Shown here piece after piece: positions 11,848 through 23,849 of a stretch of DNA of 64,000 bases. Under the pieces are notes generated by a model that searched no databases, was not told where the DNA came from, and saw only the letters and a list, made by a program, of their open reading frames with translations. Both the position numbers and the translations under genes were made by a program. This stretch comes from Armillaria gallica (taxonomy: Eukaryota > Basidiomycota > Agaricomycetes > Agaricales > Physalacriaceae), in NCBI GenBank assembly GCA_037576215.1, contig JBANDB010000020.1, positions 558,001 through 622,000 on the forward strand, read 5' to 3'. How positions within the stretch are numbered: the first letter of the stretch is position 1; every line of letters starts with the position of its first letter.

Positions 11848-13204
11848 ATGACCATTCGGGAACTGCCGCCTATACATGATGACACGTCACGTGGTTGCTT
11901 CGCTGCTGAAGTTTGTCACTGGCTCTGATCCTTCTCCGAGTCTAAACTCTGACTCGTCGTTTTACCTCTAGCCTGCTGCCATACTATTGGAATCGGCACA
12001 AAGTTCATAAGAAATACGTCGACTGGAGAAGTTTGAGCTTGAGGTAGCAGAGCAGCTGCGAATTCCTGCGGAGGATATCGACTCGGTTAGAATTCTCCTC
12101 GAGGTCAAGAACAAAGTGTTGCAGGGCGTAGACTGTTCATTGAGTCTGGGAAGGCTCCGCGAACTACATCGCCTCCGCCTTCAGGATAGTCGTGCTCAGC
12201 GGAATCTTCCGGTCGATTTGAAAGTCTGCCCATCCCCTCCAGGTGTCAGTTACCATCACATTTGTCATACCCCATAATACTAATTAGTCACATTGTAGAA
12301 CCAATACCATGTCGACGCCTCTAGATTCTGGGCTGTCCTCATTGGTATTAATGACTATCCATCCTATCCGCTGCGTTGTTGTGTACCAGATGCACGGTTG
12401 ATGGAGAAATACTTGACTGAGGACCTTGGGGTGCCCAGCGATCGTATCCAGCTCCTTCTAGGATCGAAGGAGCGCACATACCTTAAAGATCCTATATACC
12501 CCTCCCGAGCCCACATCGTCGGTGCCCTTCTCAGTATCATTACCAACCCCGAGATCGCATACGGCGACAATATCATCATCTACTACTCTGGACACGGCTC
12601 ATACTATCCACCTCATACAGAAGAAGACAGCCATACCGATTATACAGAAACACTGTGCCCCATTGATCGGGACACACTTGACGCCGACGGTGTTCCCATC
12701 CCCGATATCAGTGACCGCGAATTGAACACCATACTAACACTCATCTCTCAAGCGAAGGGGCACCGAATCACTGTCATCCTTGACTGTTGTCACTCCGGTG
12801 GTGTGTGTCGGGGTCTACCCGAGCTAGGAGCGCGTACTTCCCCCCCTATGACCCGAGCGACACTTGAGGATATGCTCGTTGTCGGGGAGAATAATCTGAT
12901 GCATTATCCTGGATATCGCTCCATTTTGGCGAAGGACTGGCTCCCAGACATGAACTCCTACGTCGTTCTGGAAGCCTGTAGAGACTATCAGTATGCAAAG
13001 GCAAAGGCAGTGAAAAGGGCAGATGGCACGGTCGCGGGGTATATTGGAATCTTCACGGACTCGCTTGTGCGTGTTCTCCGGTCCGGCTACTTGAAGAAAG
13101 ACACGACATACGCTCATCTTGTTCATTGTTTTGACAAGACATCTCACCAGACGCAAGTCATTGCCGGAAAACACAAAGGTGCGCGTCTCTGGTATCAGGA
13201 TTAA
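11848..13204 (+). pseudogene. Caspase-like (p20) protein copy 2, stop in exon 2
   Basis: Exon 1 (11848-11910, 21 codons starting M-T-I-R), exon 2 (11972-12244) and exon 3 (12299-13204) follow the same plan as copy 3, with donors GTTTGT and GTCAGT. Exon 3 is fully open. It encodes the p20 domain with both catalytic residues, the histidine in YYSGHGSY and the cysteine in DCCHSGG. Exon 2 contains an in-frame TAA at 12008-12010, where copy 4 has a GAA codon. Unless that segment is spliced out, translation from exon 1 would stop after about 33 codons. A product initiating inside exon 3 would lack the first beta strand (FWAVLIGIN). Call: probably non-functional or N-terminally truncated. Confidence 0.8.
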
Positions 13205-13439
13205 AGATATAATCGGCTGTTTGAGTGTTCTTGCTTCGTTAATGCTTTCGTTTCGTTTCTATATATTTTCAGTTCCTCAATGTGCATAGGATGTACGTTA
13301 TAAAGGGGATCACAATTATCGCCGCCATATTTTCTCTTGTATTTATTAAGCGTACGCCATGACCATTGACCACAGCCGCTAGACCACAAGAAAAGCCCGT
13401 TTATGTCATCAATAAACACTAGGTTTCAATTTGAGCAAG

Positions 13440-13700
13440 AGAAATGCGAAGCCGGTAACGTAGTAGCATCTGCAAGGACTGCCTTCTTGCAAATTTGGTT
13501 GGAAATTGAATAAAGCCGTTACCTGAGCGGCGCACATCGGGCACGTTCGGGCGTTTGCTATAGCCTACATTCAACCCTAACACCTCTGGCGAGGGAATGG
13601 CGAGGCGGAACTTTGACCGTTACTATTCTTATTCAGGCTACTCGAGAACACGCGAAGCTCTGCATTTGACTAGCTCGGGAAAGAGGGAAACAGGTAGAGT
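13440..13700. repeat. Segment shared only by caspase units 2 and 4
   Basis: About 260 bp here closely matches 29650-29915. Both include 'cgcacatcgggcacgttcgg' and 'attcttattcaggctactcg' and both follow a caspase-like gene. Unit 3 lacks the segment: there the flanking sequence runs from 'ccgcagccgct' straight into 'actttcttgggg' at about 21710. Either it was inserted before units 2 and 4 separated, or it was lost from unit 3. Confidence 0.6.
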
Positions 13701-13875
13701 ATCCAAAGGTTCAACGGGATCATGTATCGGATATCCGCCCAAAATAACCAGCTAGTAAACGGTGACGAGCTGGGTTCGTTGCCATGTCAAGGAGATGTTT
13801 TACTTGTACAGTTCCATTTGAAATGATGCATTCAAAGGAAATGTAGTTTCCAACGTCACGTTATGAGCTTACCTT

Positions 13876-14471
13876 CTCTTTGGATGAGTATATACCAAAG
13901 TAGTATGAGTGGGATTGGAGTTTCTTGTAGGATTGAGTTCGTCAGTACGACTTGAGGGTCCCAGTATGACTGATTGACCACTTACTAATCATGATGCCAC
14001 TCAATCCTGAACCCTTCAGTCGCGCCCTTGAGTAGTCTTGTCCTGCTCCCGACGCACCCCTGATTCGCCACAGATGCCCAAAACGAACCTCCATGGATGT
14101 ACCCGGGCGAGCATGGACCGGACTATCTTGGTATTTGCGGGATATAGTAGATGAATCACGAATTAAACATTTTTCAGTGGATATCACACATATGAGGGAA
14201 GAATGTGCCTTGCACATATATTGGTGGCAGCGACGCTCACCGACTTAGCGTTGAAAAAGTGATGCCGGTGCACCAGTCTGTGGGCGGAACTTGCGCCCTA
14301 GTAGCAGAAGAGTCGGGTTCAGGGACAAGAATGGTAATAGTAGCGCTAGTGACACTAAGTAGCACCCAGTACGACTTGTCCCATTTCAGTGGCACCAGGT
14401 GGGACTGGTGGGACTCGGTTTCCCCGGTCCGAGTCCAATCGTACACATGTGGACCACACCCTCTTTGGATG
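13876..14471. mobile_element. Insertion of 574 bp flanked by an 11-bp direct repeat
   Basis: CTCTTTGGATG occurs at 13876-13886 and again at 14461-14471. In the paralogous unit 4 the sequence 'tctttggatggtgtcatgcg' near 30256 is uninterrupted. The intervening 574 bp is therefore an insertion, and the repeat is its target-site duplication. No terminal inverted repeat and no transposase frame is visible. A 9-11 bp duplication is compatible with Mutator-like non-autonomous elements, but the family is not established. Confidence 0.65.
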
Positions 14472-14573
14472 GTGTCATGCGATCGTTAGATTGGTTTTGT
14501 TTTTGTTGATTCTGCTGGGCATGTACCTACTTTGACTTTTGTAGGAACGCATGGAATGGTGTTTATGTTCGGG

Positions 14574-14622
14574 TATCGTGTAACCGTTAGCAAAGGCACC
14601 CGGTTACCGAAGGTTCGAATCC
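14574..14622 (+). repeat. tRNA-like A/B-box unit
   Basis: TATCGTGTAACCG resembles a pol III A box. It is followed 26 bases later by GGTTCGAATCC (14612-14622), a perfect B box. Homologous positions occur in unit 3 (21894-21943) and, with the B box damaged or deleted, in units 4 (about 30358) and 5 (about 37022). No cloverleaf could be built, so this is a SINE relic or tRNA relic carried along by the duplications. Confidence 0.55.
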
Positions 14623-14834
14623 TCGTACGAAAATAAGTCCAATTTCCATTCATTTTACTTGCTTGAGCATGTACATTGGCCCCCGGAGTTCATGAAACTG
14701 CAGGTTCCGCAATAGCCTGAAGAACAAAGTACAGTGTTTCTCGTGGATAGGGTAGCGAGAGGCGGTGCTTAAATTAATAAAAATGTAACTGGTGTTGCGA
14801 TTCTATTCAACATCCACCTGGAACGCTCATATTG

Positions 14835-15060
14835 TCCACTTAGTTCACAGCATTCACGCCTAAACCGCGACTCGCGAACGTGTTCCATAGCGTACACACA
14901 TTAGCCCTGCCGTACCGGTTTTGATCGACTTGTATCCGCGTAATGGTGATGGTGGCATTCACAAACGAGAGACCGTAAGAGATGGTAAACATCGTTGAAA
15001 TATCTAGGTGGCAGTACGCTTTATACGCCTCGTCGTTGAACGTGGCGTCCCGCTGCATAA
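14835..15060 (-). pseudogene. Fungalysin (M36) copy b, C-terminal exon
   Basis: The - strand reads 'arginine-isoleucine-glutamine-valine-aspartate-glutamine-asparagine-arginine-tyrosine' and then 'cysteine-threonine-leucine-tryptophan-asparagine-threonine-phenylalanine-alanine-serine-arginine-glycine-leucine-glycine'. This is the conserved C-terminal helix region of M36 peptidases. The remainder of the catalytic domain is not found directly upstream. The N-terminal part of this copy appears only at 17250-17700, so more than 2 kb of unrelated sequence separates the two parts. Confidence 0.7.
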
Positions 15061-15119
15061 TCTTGGCCGTGTCGAAGGTATCCCTGTACGATCTTCGGGA
15101 CGAGAACCTGCCGGAAAAT

Positions 15120-17200
15120 AAGTCAGTTCACATAACATCCTCCTGGACAGGATGAATACACACGGTATGTATTTGCTGTCCCATGTGTTTGAGTACTAGA
15201 CATTACATCAGAGAAGATTCGATCCATAGAGTACAAGGAGTGACGATCCCTAAGAATAGATATCGTGAGATCAATGGAAATACGATGGGAAGCAGGCGAT
15301 GTACGATCGTCTCGGAACAATCCTACATTGCAGGAGGATACGAAGTATGTTTTAATGTTTTCCACAGGAAAGGAATACGTACCTCGCGTTACCAATAAGA
15401 ATCCTGCTGAACGGGAGCCGACAAGTGGGGTATATTGATGTCTTTGACTATGGAAAGGTAAGCACAGACCAAGAAACGTTATCGAGGGAACTACTTACTC
15501 TGGGTTGCTAGTGAGATAGCAATCTTTCGTCTCGAGACAACGATCCAGTCGGTTAGATAGTCATGGCTATGGGCAGGGTTCAATATCTTTGAAAGGGCGA
15601 TAAGCAGCGGAAATACGTACCTCAACGGTGGTACTCATTGGTATCACTAGCTATACAGATGCTGTCTCCTTATGTGTCAGCTCATACTCGTATGACTCGG
15701 ATAACGTCCAAACACCAAATGCATGTGCATTGACTGACGAAGCTATCATGTCCATCAGAGTGTCTAAACTCAACAGTCAATTCACGAAAACGAACAATAC
15801 AACGAACACCCCATACGTAGACCATCTGCTACTCAGCAGCCTATGGTTTCGCTCGCCGCAGGTCTTTAGGCGGGGAGAAGTCGAGCTTGAAGTCCTTCAT
15901 TTTGAACCGGGCTAAAGTCAGTCAGCTAAACACACGTCAAATGAATGCAGAAAGACGAACCGTGAGGTCTCAAGCTAAGACCAGGAAGCGGTCCGGGAAG
16001 GGAAATAAAATGAGCAAAAAAACTACCATTGTGATTTAGTGAACGCGATGCCATATAGGAGGTGCTGATGCCGCACTTCGTACATCGACGCTGCGCGCCG
16101 GATCGTCAAGCAATGGATGATGGATGGGTGACGGCAGCGACACGCGCAGGGAGCAGGGAAGGTCGCAGGCGGACGCTCTCGAATGTCAGGGAGACATCGC
16201 AAGAAAGAACGGATAGCATCAAAACAGGGGTTCGGTGATCGGACATGGCCGTAGTGTCGGTGAAGTTGAAATGGGGCGGGGGATGTTCGTGATCACGGTC
16301 GTCGGCGGTCATTGGACACAAGAATCAAAATTCTCCGTGACGGGAGCTCAATACGGAACTTCGGTTTGCATCGACTTGCCTCGGTAATGAACTCGCTATG
16401 ACTGTCGATGAGCGATTCACCACCGTCCTGTCTAGGCGGCACTTCCTCAAGGTTTGCGATCTGCAGATCTGGATATCCTCCTTGCTGAACTTCCAGTACT
16501 TCTGCATTGATACCACAAACTTGAATCTCGCAAGCCATAGGCTCAAGCTCGCGTTCAAGTTGGTCCGTACTTTCGCCGAACCTTTGGACGAGTCCGGGAT
16601 TCTTTGATTGCAGGGCATGCGGTCTTCTTCGAGGGCTTACGTGGCGGCTGGGGAGGCTATGGACGCTTCGTGCGCTCTTGGACCCATACAATCGGCCGGA
16701 AAGATCTAGAATGCGTATATTAGCAAGAAATATCTGACATTCATGCATTAGTAATGAATGTAAATGAAACTTACTTTCCCAGGGAACGGCGAAGTGAGAT
16801 CGAAGATGATATGATGTTGATGTGGCGTCCGCATCAGTACCGATGGTGGCGTGTTCTTGGGCATAGAGTAAACGCTCCAAATGCCGTCGCCGTCGTTGGA
16901 CGTCGAGGACCCGGTCTTCATCCCGCCATCCTTCTGGTCAGTCTCCCTCCTGCCCTCACCAGTCTTCCGTGATCCACAACTGTGCACCACCCTAGGATTT
17001 TCTCCAACACAGATGGTCGTTATCGCTATCGTCGGTGTTGAACGTAACCCACGCTCCGGGATGGTGTCTGATTGTCGATTTTTTTGCATCCCTGGCACGT
17101 GCTCATGCTTTGAAATTTGTTCGTCTGTAGCGATTGGAATCGATGTCCATGTTAGTGGAATGGCGTTGGCCGGCGCGCTGGTGAGCGTTCTGGCGGACAG
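15120..17200. other. Sequence separating the two parts of fungalysin copy b
   Basis: This stretch has no counterpart in the other units and no recognised gene. It contains a + strand frame at 15628-15915 that starts like a caspase beta strand (V-L-I-G-I) but shows no further similarity. It also contains a longer - strand frame at 16293-16880, described separately. It could be an insertion into copy b or several accumulated insertions. Confidence 0.4.
16293..16880 (-). CDS. Unrecognised 195-codon open frame
   Basis: This is the longest uninterrupted frame between caspase copies 2 and 3 that is not explained by a known family. It has an arginine- and proline-rich middle part (about residues 65-90), followed by an acidic helix-prone segment rich in glutamate and glutamine (about residues 105-165). 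No signal peptide, membrane span or catalytic motif is visible. Splice-like signals are absent inside it. It may be an exon of a decayed gene or a chance frame. Function is not assigned. Confidence 0.2.
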   Translation of the reverse strand: MERLLYAQEHATIGTDADATSTSYHLRSHFAVPWESKFHLHSLLMHECQIFLANIRILDLSGRLYGSKSARSVHSLPSRHVSPRRRPHALQSKNPGLVQRFGESTDQLERELEPMACEIQVCGINAEVLEVQQGGYPDLQIANLEEVPPRQDGGESLIDSHSEFITEASRCKPKFRIELPSRRILILVSNDRRRP

Positions 17201-17249
17201 TGGGAATGGAGCTTGTTGAGTGCTGCTGTCATGAGGGAGTCGTTGAGAA

Positions 17250-17700
17250 GTAAAATGGAATTCTGATAGGTCGTTGTGGATTGTATTTGTAGACGACGGT
17301 GTTGATGATGCTATGGGCGTAGTGAGAGGATGACAGATGGTTCGGCGAGAGGAACGTACGCGGTCGGGCTCTTCGCCACCCAGCTTGAAGGAGAGGAGGC
17401 AAGTTCTTTGTGGTCTACGACGACGGCTTTGGCTATCGGGACGACGACGTAATAGTGATGTCTTGTGCGAGAGTGTATGATCGTTGTTTGCGAGGTAGTC
17501 TGTTACCGAGAGGATTTCGCCCGATCAGCATCAACGTCATGATGTACTTCGTTCCACATGTTAGTCTCCTGGCTTCGGGTATGAGCGACATGTGAGGCCT
17601 ACGGATCCGTGAGACGAGGATAGGCATTTATACATCCCTAATAGAGCATCTTAACAAGAGAGCTGTCGAAGGCAATACTGGGTGTGAATAGGGCTACCTT
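17250..17700 (-). pseudogene. Fungalysin (M36) copy b, N-terminal/prodomain part
   Basis: Nucleotide-level homologue of 8470-8660 and of 23020-23260, which encode the upstream catalytic-domain and prodomain region of M36 copies a and c. Shared landmarks are 'acgtacgcggt', 'cacccagcttgaagga' and, near 17595, 'gtgaggcctacggatccgt'. Frames are broken. It lies 2.2 kb from its own C-terminal exon (14835-15060). Confidence 0.6.
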
Positions 17701-17763
17701 TTCTAAGGAGAAGATCAGATGGTCATGGAAGCCGAAGAAGTGGAAGAATTTTGGTGAAAGCGC

Positions 17764-18690
17764 TTGCATGTATCATCGGGTTTAAAACTTGTTTTACCCA
17801 AGTCTAATTGCCGTGAGCGCATACAAGTCGGGGGCTTTATCTATTCCTGGCTCGAAGGACCGGGATCCTCGTCAGAGACACTCAAACCTGGAAGTCGCGG
17901 TTCAGAGCATCGGCAGCACCTGAGGTTTAACGTATCCTCCTTCCACGACACGGTCTATCACGCCGGTATGATCGGTACTCCTATCTTCAAGGATTATAAG
18001 ACCTGGGGAGAACAGAGCTTCCGTTTCATCGCTCTCACACTCTCCCCAGGTCCGTATTTCGTTATTTTGTTGTAGTTATCTCTCTCACACTCTCCCCAGA
18101 TAGAGTGTTTACGTCTTGAAAACTTCTTTGTGTACCCACCCTCCCATACCCTTCTTCGGACACTTGTCCTCCTGTACGTACCACTTTAACTTCTGCTCCG
18201 ACACAGTGGCAACTTTCCAAGGCCGAGCTTGGTTTTAATGTCTCCCTGTCTAGGCCTTTTGTTGAACTCAAGTATTTTGCTCATGTATTACATACTCTTA
18301 CCCGTACTCGCGCAATAATCACTCACACTCGGGCCCTGTCGCTGATCTCAGGGCAGGGTCGCGTCTCGGCTAACCTCGCGTGAAACTGAGACCCTGTACT
18401 CACACAGACGAGCAAGGCAATTAGACAAACGAAGAGATGAAAGCGACTGCTTTATCATTTTTACAGGCCGTTCTGCCTACTGCGTTGGAAAACAGAATAT
18501 CATTCTAACAGAGGTAGGGGAGAAGATAAGCGCAGAGCATATAACGGCGTTGAGATGGTGGTATTGAACCGGAACGACAGGCTGATGCCAAGCGAATCGT
18601 GAATTACATAAGTATCGTCCGGATCGGGCCAGGCGGTGTCTTAGGCGTATTTTGTTTCGGCCCGAACGATCCATGCTCTTTGAACTCCTC
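17764..18690. other. Intergenic; one unassigned + frame
   Basis: A + strand frame at 17764-18075 (103 codons) ends at a donor-like 'cccag|gtccgt' but matches nothing recognised. The element 'tctctcacactctcccca' is tandemly repeated at about 18029 and 18081. Otherwise nothing is supported. Confidence 0.35.
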
Positions 18691-19640
18691 CAGCGCTAGC
18701 CACGATGCCAGAAATCTGCAACTCTCTGTCGATGCCCGCCCTATCTTCTCGAAATACTGACCTTGCTGCTGCTCTCACTGTTTACTCGTGCATTGGTTGC
18801 TCCTGGCTCCTGGGAGTTACGACCTACATCTTAGTTCTTCTAGTGATGCAACAACGATTGAAGTATTATGTGGAGTCTGGATTTTCTGGAGTTTGTATGA
18901 ATTTTCGATGCCTTCCTCTCGTACCAGATTTTGACTTGCTTTGTAGGTTTATTAGGAATGGTATGCACTCTAGGATGCTGACAGCGCTGATGATTGAAGA
19001 TCGTTTACTTTGAACTCGAACACGCAGGGGCATTGGGCAGTCCGGCGAGCTTTCATCCGAGGGAGTAGCATTTACCATTGCTTCAACACCGGACGACGCT
19101 GCTCTACCAGCCCGCCACCCGCCATATACTTCCCGCCTCCTTGCTAGAACACGCTGCCATGTCCAATGCACCAGTATCTCCGGCGGCAATCTCAGAGTGT
19201 CACATCACCATCACCTGCGTCCTCATCGCATGCTCCCTTGTTGTTCCCACCGCCTATCCCCCCTCTATCCTCACACTGTTCTAAAGTTAACTGTAGTGCC
19301 TATGTACCTGCTGTCGTCCGGATCCGAAGAAGAGGACGAAAGTGTAAAGCAGCTCAGTCTCAGGCTGCATACTGCGAGTTACAACGACGTTCCAAGAGTG
19401 TGTACCGAATGACGTGATCCTGGGTATGGTTTGGATACCCATCGACATATGGAAGACACGGACTGGGAGCCGAAGAGATGGCGTGTCGAGTACAGTATAA
19501 GGAAGGAAATAGATGACCATGTTGGGATTGTGTATTGGAGTTCCCTACGAAATAGCCAGAACGAAACAACCGCCGGCGATAAGGTGTCGTCGCCGTTTCA
19601 TTTTACCATGTCATCTTTACTTTTTGAGCTCATCAGTTAT
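18690..19640. repeat. Duplicated non-coding block, copy beta
   Basis: Second copy of the block at 1-860. It runs from 'gctagccacgatgcc' to 'gtcgccgtttcattttacc'. It lies directly upstream of the promoter of the intact caspase-like copy 3. Its short frames are not conserved relative to copies alpha, gamma and delta. Confidence 0.7.
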
Positions 19641-20079
19641 CGCATTACTTTGTATCATAACACGCCTTCACCGCTCGAGGATTTGGTCTGTAAATAAATA
19701 TTGAGATATTCAGACAGAGAGAGGCAAATACAGGGGAAATACTGGCTTCTGTTGTAAGAAGGCAGTACTCCAGCGTTACTCGATTCTGCTGCAAGTGAAT
19801 CGTATATGAAGATAAGTAGACTTCTCGAGCGGTCCATCTCGTTGGGGGTTCATTCAAATGGCATCGAAGCTCTGAAATAAAACTTCAATCGAGCCGTGAA
19901 TAAAGCCTTCCCTGACAGACTCAGGCTCGGAGTGATTTGGTTGTTGCTTGCTGATACTCCTTTCCGGGGGCTCGTTTTGGCTGCGAGCGTGGGTTGCCGC
20001 ATTTGGCACGATCTGCTCAAGATCTGCTGACGTCTATCCAACTTCGCTCTTCGGCCAAAACAGAATTGTCAGTCAAGGA

Positions 20080-20086
20080 TATAAAA
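20080..20086 (+). promoter_or_regulatory. TATA box of caspase-like copy 3
   Basis: TATAAAA occurs about 115 bp before the ATG at 20202, preceded by 'gtcaagga' as in copy 2. The intervening leader is pyrimidine-rich, as is usual for basidiomycete core promoters. Confidence 0.65.
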
Positions 20087-20201
20087 TGCATGCGAATGGT
20101 TCCTTCACTGGTTCATTGTGATCACCACCCTCAATCTCAATTATTTCCACTTCTAAGCTCTGCGCAATACCTATCCTAATATTACGAAACTGTCCGCTAA
20201 G

Positions 20202-21550
20202 ATGACCCTGCGGCATTTGCCGCAGCATATGTCACGTGGCTCCCTCGCCCCGGTCGACGTTCGTCCCTGGCTCTCATCCTTCTCCGTCTAAACTCTGACT
20301 CGTCGTTTTACCTATAGTCTGATGCAATATTATCGGAATCCCAACAAACCGCAAAACAAATACGCCCGCTGGAGGAGTTGGAGTTGGAGGTAGCATTGCA
20401 ACTGGGTATTTCTGCAGAGGATATCGACTCAGTCAGAATTTTCCTCGAGGTCAAGAGCAAAGCTTTGCATGACGAAGATTATTCATTCATTCTGGGAAAC
20501 CTCCTCGAACTCCATTGCCTACGCCGCCAGAATAGTCGTGCTCAGCGAAATCTTCCCGTCGATTTGAAAGTCTGCCCATCCCCTCCAGGTGTCAGTCGCC
20601 ACCACAGTCGTCGTAACCCATAATGCTAATCAGTCCCATTTTAGGGCCCATACCGTGTCGACGCCTCTAGATTCTGGGCTGTCCTTATTGGTATCAATGA
20701 GTATGCATCCTATCCGCTGCGTGGATGTGTACCAGACGTACGATTGATGGAGAGGTACCTAACTGAGGATCTCGGCGTACCCAGCGATCGTATCCAGCTC
20801 CTTCTCGGATCCAAGGAGCACCTGTCTCCTGGAGATCCAATGAACCCCTCCCGTCGCCACATCATCGGTACCCTTCTCAGTCTCATTACCAACTCCCAGA
20901 TTACGCACGGCGACAATATCATCATCTACTACTCTGGACACGGCTCATACTACCCACACCATACGCAGGAAGACGACGAGCCAGAATACATCGAAACACT
21001 CTGCCCCATCGACCGCGACATTCCTGGTGAAAACGGCAAACCTGTCCCTGACATCAGCGACCGTGAATTGAACACCATACTCACGCTCATCTCTCGAGCA
21101 AAGGGGAACAGAATCACACTCATCCTTGACTGTTGTCATTCTGCTGGTGTCTGTCGGGATTTACCCGAGCCGGGAGCGCGTACTTTCCCCCCTATGGCAC
21201 GAGCGACACTTGAGGATATGCTTCTTGTCGGGGAGAAGAATCTCAAACATTATCCTGGCTATCGCTCCATTTTAGCGAAGGACTGGCCCCCGGATATGAA
21301 CTCCCATGTGGTCCTGGCAGCCTGTAGAGACTATGAATATGCAAAGGCGAAGGCGGTGAAAAGGGCAGATGGCACGGTCGCAGGGTACATTGGAATCTTC
21401 ACGGACTCGCTTGTGCGTGTTCTCCGGTCTGGCTACTGGAAGAAAGACACGACGTACGCTGAACTTGTTCATTGTTTGGATAAGACGTCTCACCAGACAC
21501 CGGTCGTTGCTGGAGAATACAAAAATTCGCGTCTCTGGTTTCAGGATTAA
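20202..21550 (+). CDS. Caspase-like (ICE p20 domain) cysteine peptidase, copy 3, intact
   Basis: This is the only copy that reads completely. Exon 1 is 20202-20258 (19 codons, start M-T-L-R), exon 2 is 20318-20590 (91 codons) and exon 3 is 20645-21550, giving 411 residues. Introns of 59 and 54 bp have donors GTTCGT and GTCAGT. The start was chosen because M-T-[IL]-R is conserved in copies 2 and 5 and all phases agree. Residues 1-110 form an N-terminal segment rich in Glu, Leu and Asp with a probable helical pair and no recognised domain. From about residue 117 the p20 fold begins (FWAVLIGIN). The catalytic dyad is His209 in YYSGHGSY and Cys274 in DCCHS. Metacaspase-type enzymes cleave after basic residues, but here specificity is unknown. 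There is no signal peptide, so it is cytosolic by inference. A role in regulated cell death or proteostasis is only an analogy. Confidence 0.85.
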
Positions 21551-21893
21551 CGGTATCGTCAGTTGTTTCATTTATCTTTCTTTGTAAATGCTTTCGTTTG
21601 CTTACTATATTGTTTCTGTTCGTCGATACATAGGATGCACGTTATAAATGGATTCGCAACTGTCACCGTCGTGTTATTTCATGTATTTGTCAACGTATGC
21701 CGGGACCGCAGCCGCTACTTTCTTGGGGTAGGAGTCCACTTCGAAATCATGGATCTGAAGAAAATGATTTGCAATGCCGTATTATTAGCTTGCCTTTTCT
21801 TTGAGGTGTGTCTTGCGATTCTGCGAAACATGTAGATGATATATCTACTTTGACTCTAATGGAAATGCATGGAATAGTCCTCATCTGAGTCGG

Positions 21894-21943
21894 ATATGGA
21901 GTCACCGCTAGCGAAGGCAACCAGTTACCGGCGCTTCGAATCC
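21894..21943 (+). repeat. tRNA-like A/B-box unit in unit 3
   Basis: ATATGGAGTCACCG is followed by GCTTCGAATCC (21933-21943), one base away from the B-box consensus. It sits in the same position relative to the caspase gene and fungalysin C-terminus as the 14574 copy, so it is inherited by duplication. Confidence 0.5.
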
Positions 21944-22149
21944 TCATATGCGAATATATCCAACTTCCACTTATTTGCTTTCCCGAAAGGTACGATTGAG
22001 CGAGATTTCATGAGACCGCAGGGCGTAACATAGCTTGAAGAACAAAGCACAGTTTTTTCTTGAGTATGGTACCGAGAGGCTATACATTACTAAATAATAT
22101 GTAGAAAATATTGTGATTCCACTCGGTATCGACTCGGAACGTTCGTTTC

Positions 22150-23520
22150 CACATTATTTGTTGCGTCACGCCTAAACAGCAACTGGCAAAAGTGTTCCAT
22201 AGGGTACATGCATTAGCCCCGTCGTACCAATTCTGATCAGCTGGTATCCACGCGTCTCAGGCGTTTAGTACTGTGGAACATTCACTAGTCAGGCAATACG
22301 GGAAGGTTATTATCGATACTCACGCGTCGGGTTACACACCTAGAGAGAAAGCGCGTAATTGAAGAGATGGAGTCAGGTGATGTTGCCATCAATCGCCCTC
22401 GTGTTCGGTCCATCTGATATTAGGGTTTGTTAGTATGAGAGCAGGACAACACGTACTCTGCCATAGTGTCTGATCAGCCTATAAGAAATGATCGTTAGAG
22501 TAGAATGATGGAGGAAGTGAGGGTAGGTACCTTCGCCCATTCCTCCGGCTTCTATTGTCTGTAAGCATCACCCAGTCCCCCCGCCAGTGAGTCTGTTAGC
22601 AATTCCATGCGTGAATTCGTGGCCGATGTTATCATTCTGGAGCCCATCATCGCAATTCGGCGTTGTAGGAGTACATATGTACATCCTACAGGTCCCCGGT
22701 TGGCCACTACACACATGGTCAGATATCAGTATCCATATCTTGAGAAAGAAGATGCTCGGGTGGTGTAGCAAAATTGGCGTGCTTCACCCCGCCCGAATCC
22801 TGCACGCTCATGAGCACGCAGTCACCTTCTGCCCCTACCTTCCCAAAGTTTGAGTTTTGGCAATTGTAGGATGTTTCTGTCCATCCATATTTGTACGCAT
22901 AGTCGTGGACTTCGTTGATAATGTAGAAGGCGTTGGTGCTGCAGCATCGATGTTGGATCCGCCGGTAGGCCCTAGGGTGGTGTCGTAGGGGTAGTCGAAG
23001 GTATCGGCAAAGGATTGGGAGATCGTTGTGGATTGGGAAGATTTGTTGGCGATGTCATTGTTGCCGCTACGTGGAGATCAGAAGGCGCAAGATGATATGC
23101 GGCGAGGGACGTACGCGGTTTTGTTGCTTGCTACCCAACCTGAAGCGGATGAAGTCAGGGCTTCGGGGTCTACAAGTGTTTCTTCGCCTTCGGTGACGGC
23201 ATCGTTGATTATTGGAACCATGGTGAACTAACGATGTCACATCAATTTCGGATAAGGTAGTACGAGCATGGCCGCACCGTCGCTTCCGCCACAAAAACCG
23301 TCACTGAGCGTCAACAGGCGTCGATGGATTGTTTCGTACCACGTGCCGGTGTGGTTATCTTGCACTTCAACGACAAGCGTGAGGCCTACGGATCCGTCAG
23401 ACTGGGCTAGGTATTCGAGAGATGTGATGCCGCTGTAGGTCCCTTGGCCGATAAGAGAGCTGTCGAGGCGATAGTGCTGGGATAGATGAGGCTAAATTTG
23501 ACAAAGAAGATCAATTGGGA
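22150..23520 (-). pseudogene. Fungalysin (M36) copy c, best-preserved zinc motif
   Basis: Reading right to left on the - strand: prodomain-like sequence (about 23520-23280); 'glutamate-threonine-leucine-valine-aspartate-proline' (about 23190); 'glycine-glycine-serine-asparagine-isoleucine-aspartate-alanine' (about 22960); 'valine-histidine-aspartate-tyrosine-alanine-tyrosine-lysine-tyrosine-glycine' (about 22910); and the zinc motif HEFTH within 'asparagine-isoleucine-glycine-HEFTH-glycine' (22607-22621). The C-terminal tail homologue is near 22170. M36 enzymes need HExxH plus a downstream glutamate, and the latter is not visible. Frameshifts separate the pieces, so this is a pseudogene despite the intact HEFTH. 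Its orientation is opposite to the caspase-like gene upstream. Confidence 0.75.
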
Positions 23521-23849
23521 GCGGAAGACTGCGAGAAGGGTGACGTTACAAACCAGGTATCGACAAACGATGAGTGCAACACCGCCGCTTTACCGTTCTT
23601 ACAGACAGCGTTGCCTACAGCGTCGGCAAACAGAACGCTATCCTAGCCGGGGAATGAGAGGATTAGCCCAGAGAATATAACGTCGTTGTGATGAACAGAA
23701 TGACCAGCTGATCCAAAGCTGATCTCGAGTTGATCATCGATTATCGTCCAGATCTGGCCGACAGGCGTCGTCACCGAAAGGTTTCGTGTTTTTCTTCGGC
23801 ACGATTGATCCGAACAAACCTCGCTAGGTTACCACCATGCTCATTGAGC

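Noticed and set aside
15628..15915. A + strand frame starting VLIGITSY that resembles the first caspase beta strand
   Set aside because: No GHG or DCCHS motif follows and the nucleotide sequence does not align to the six copies beyond a few bases.
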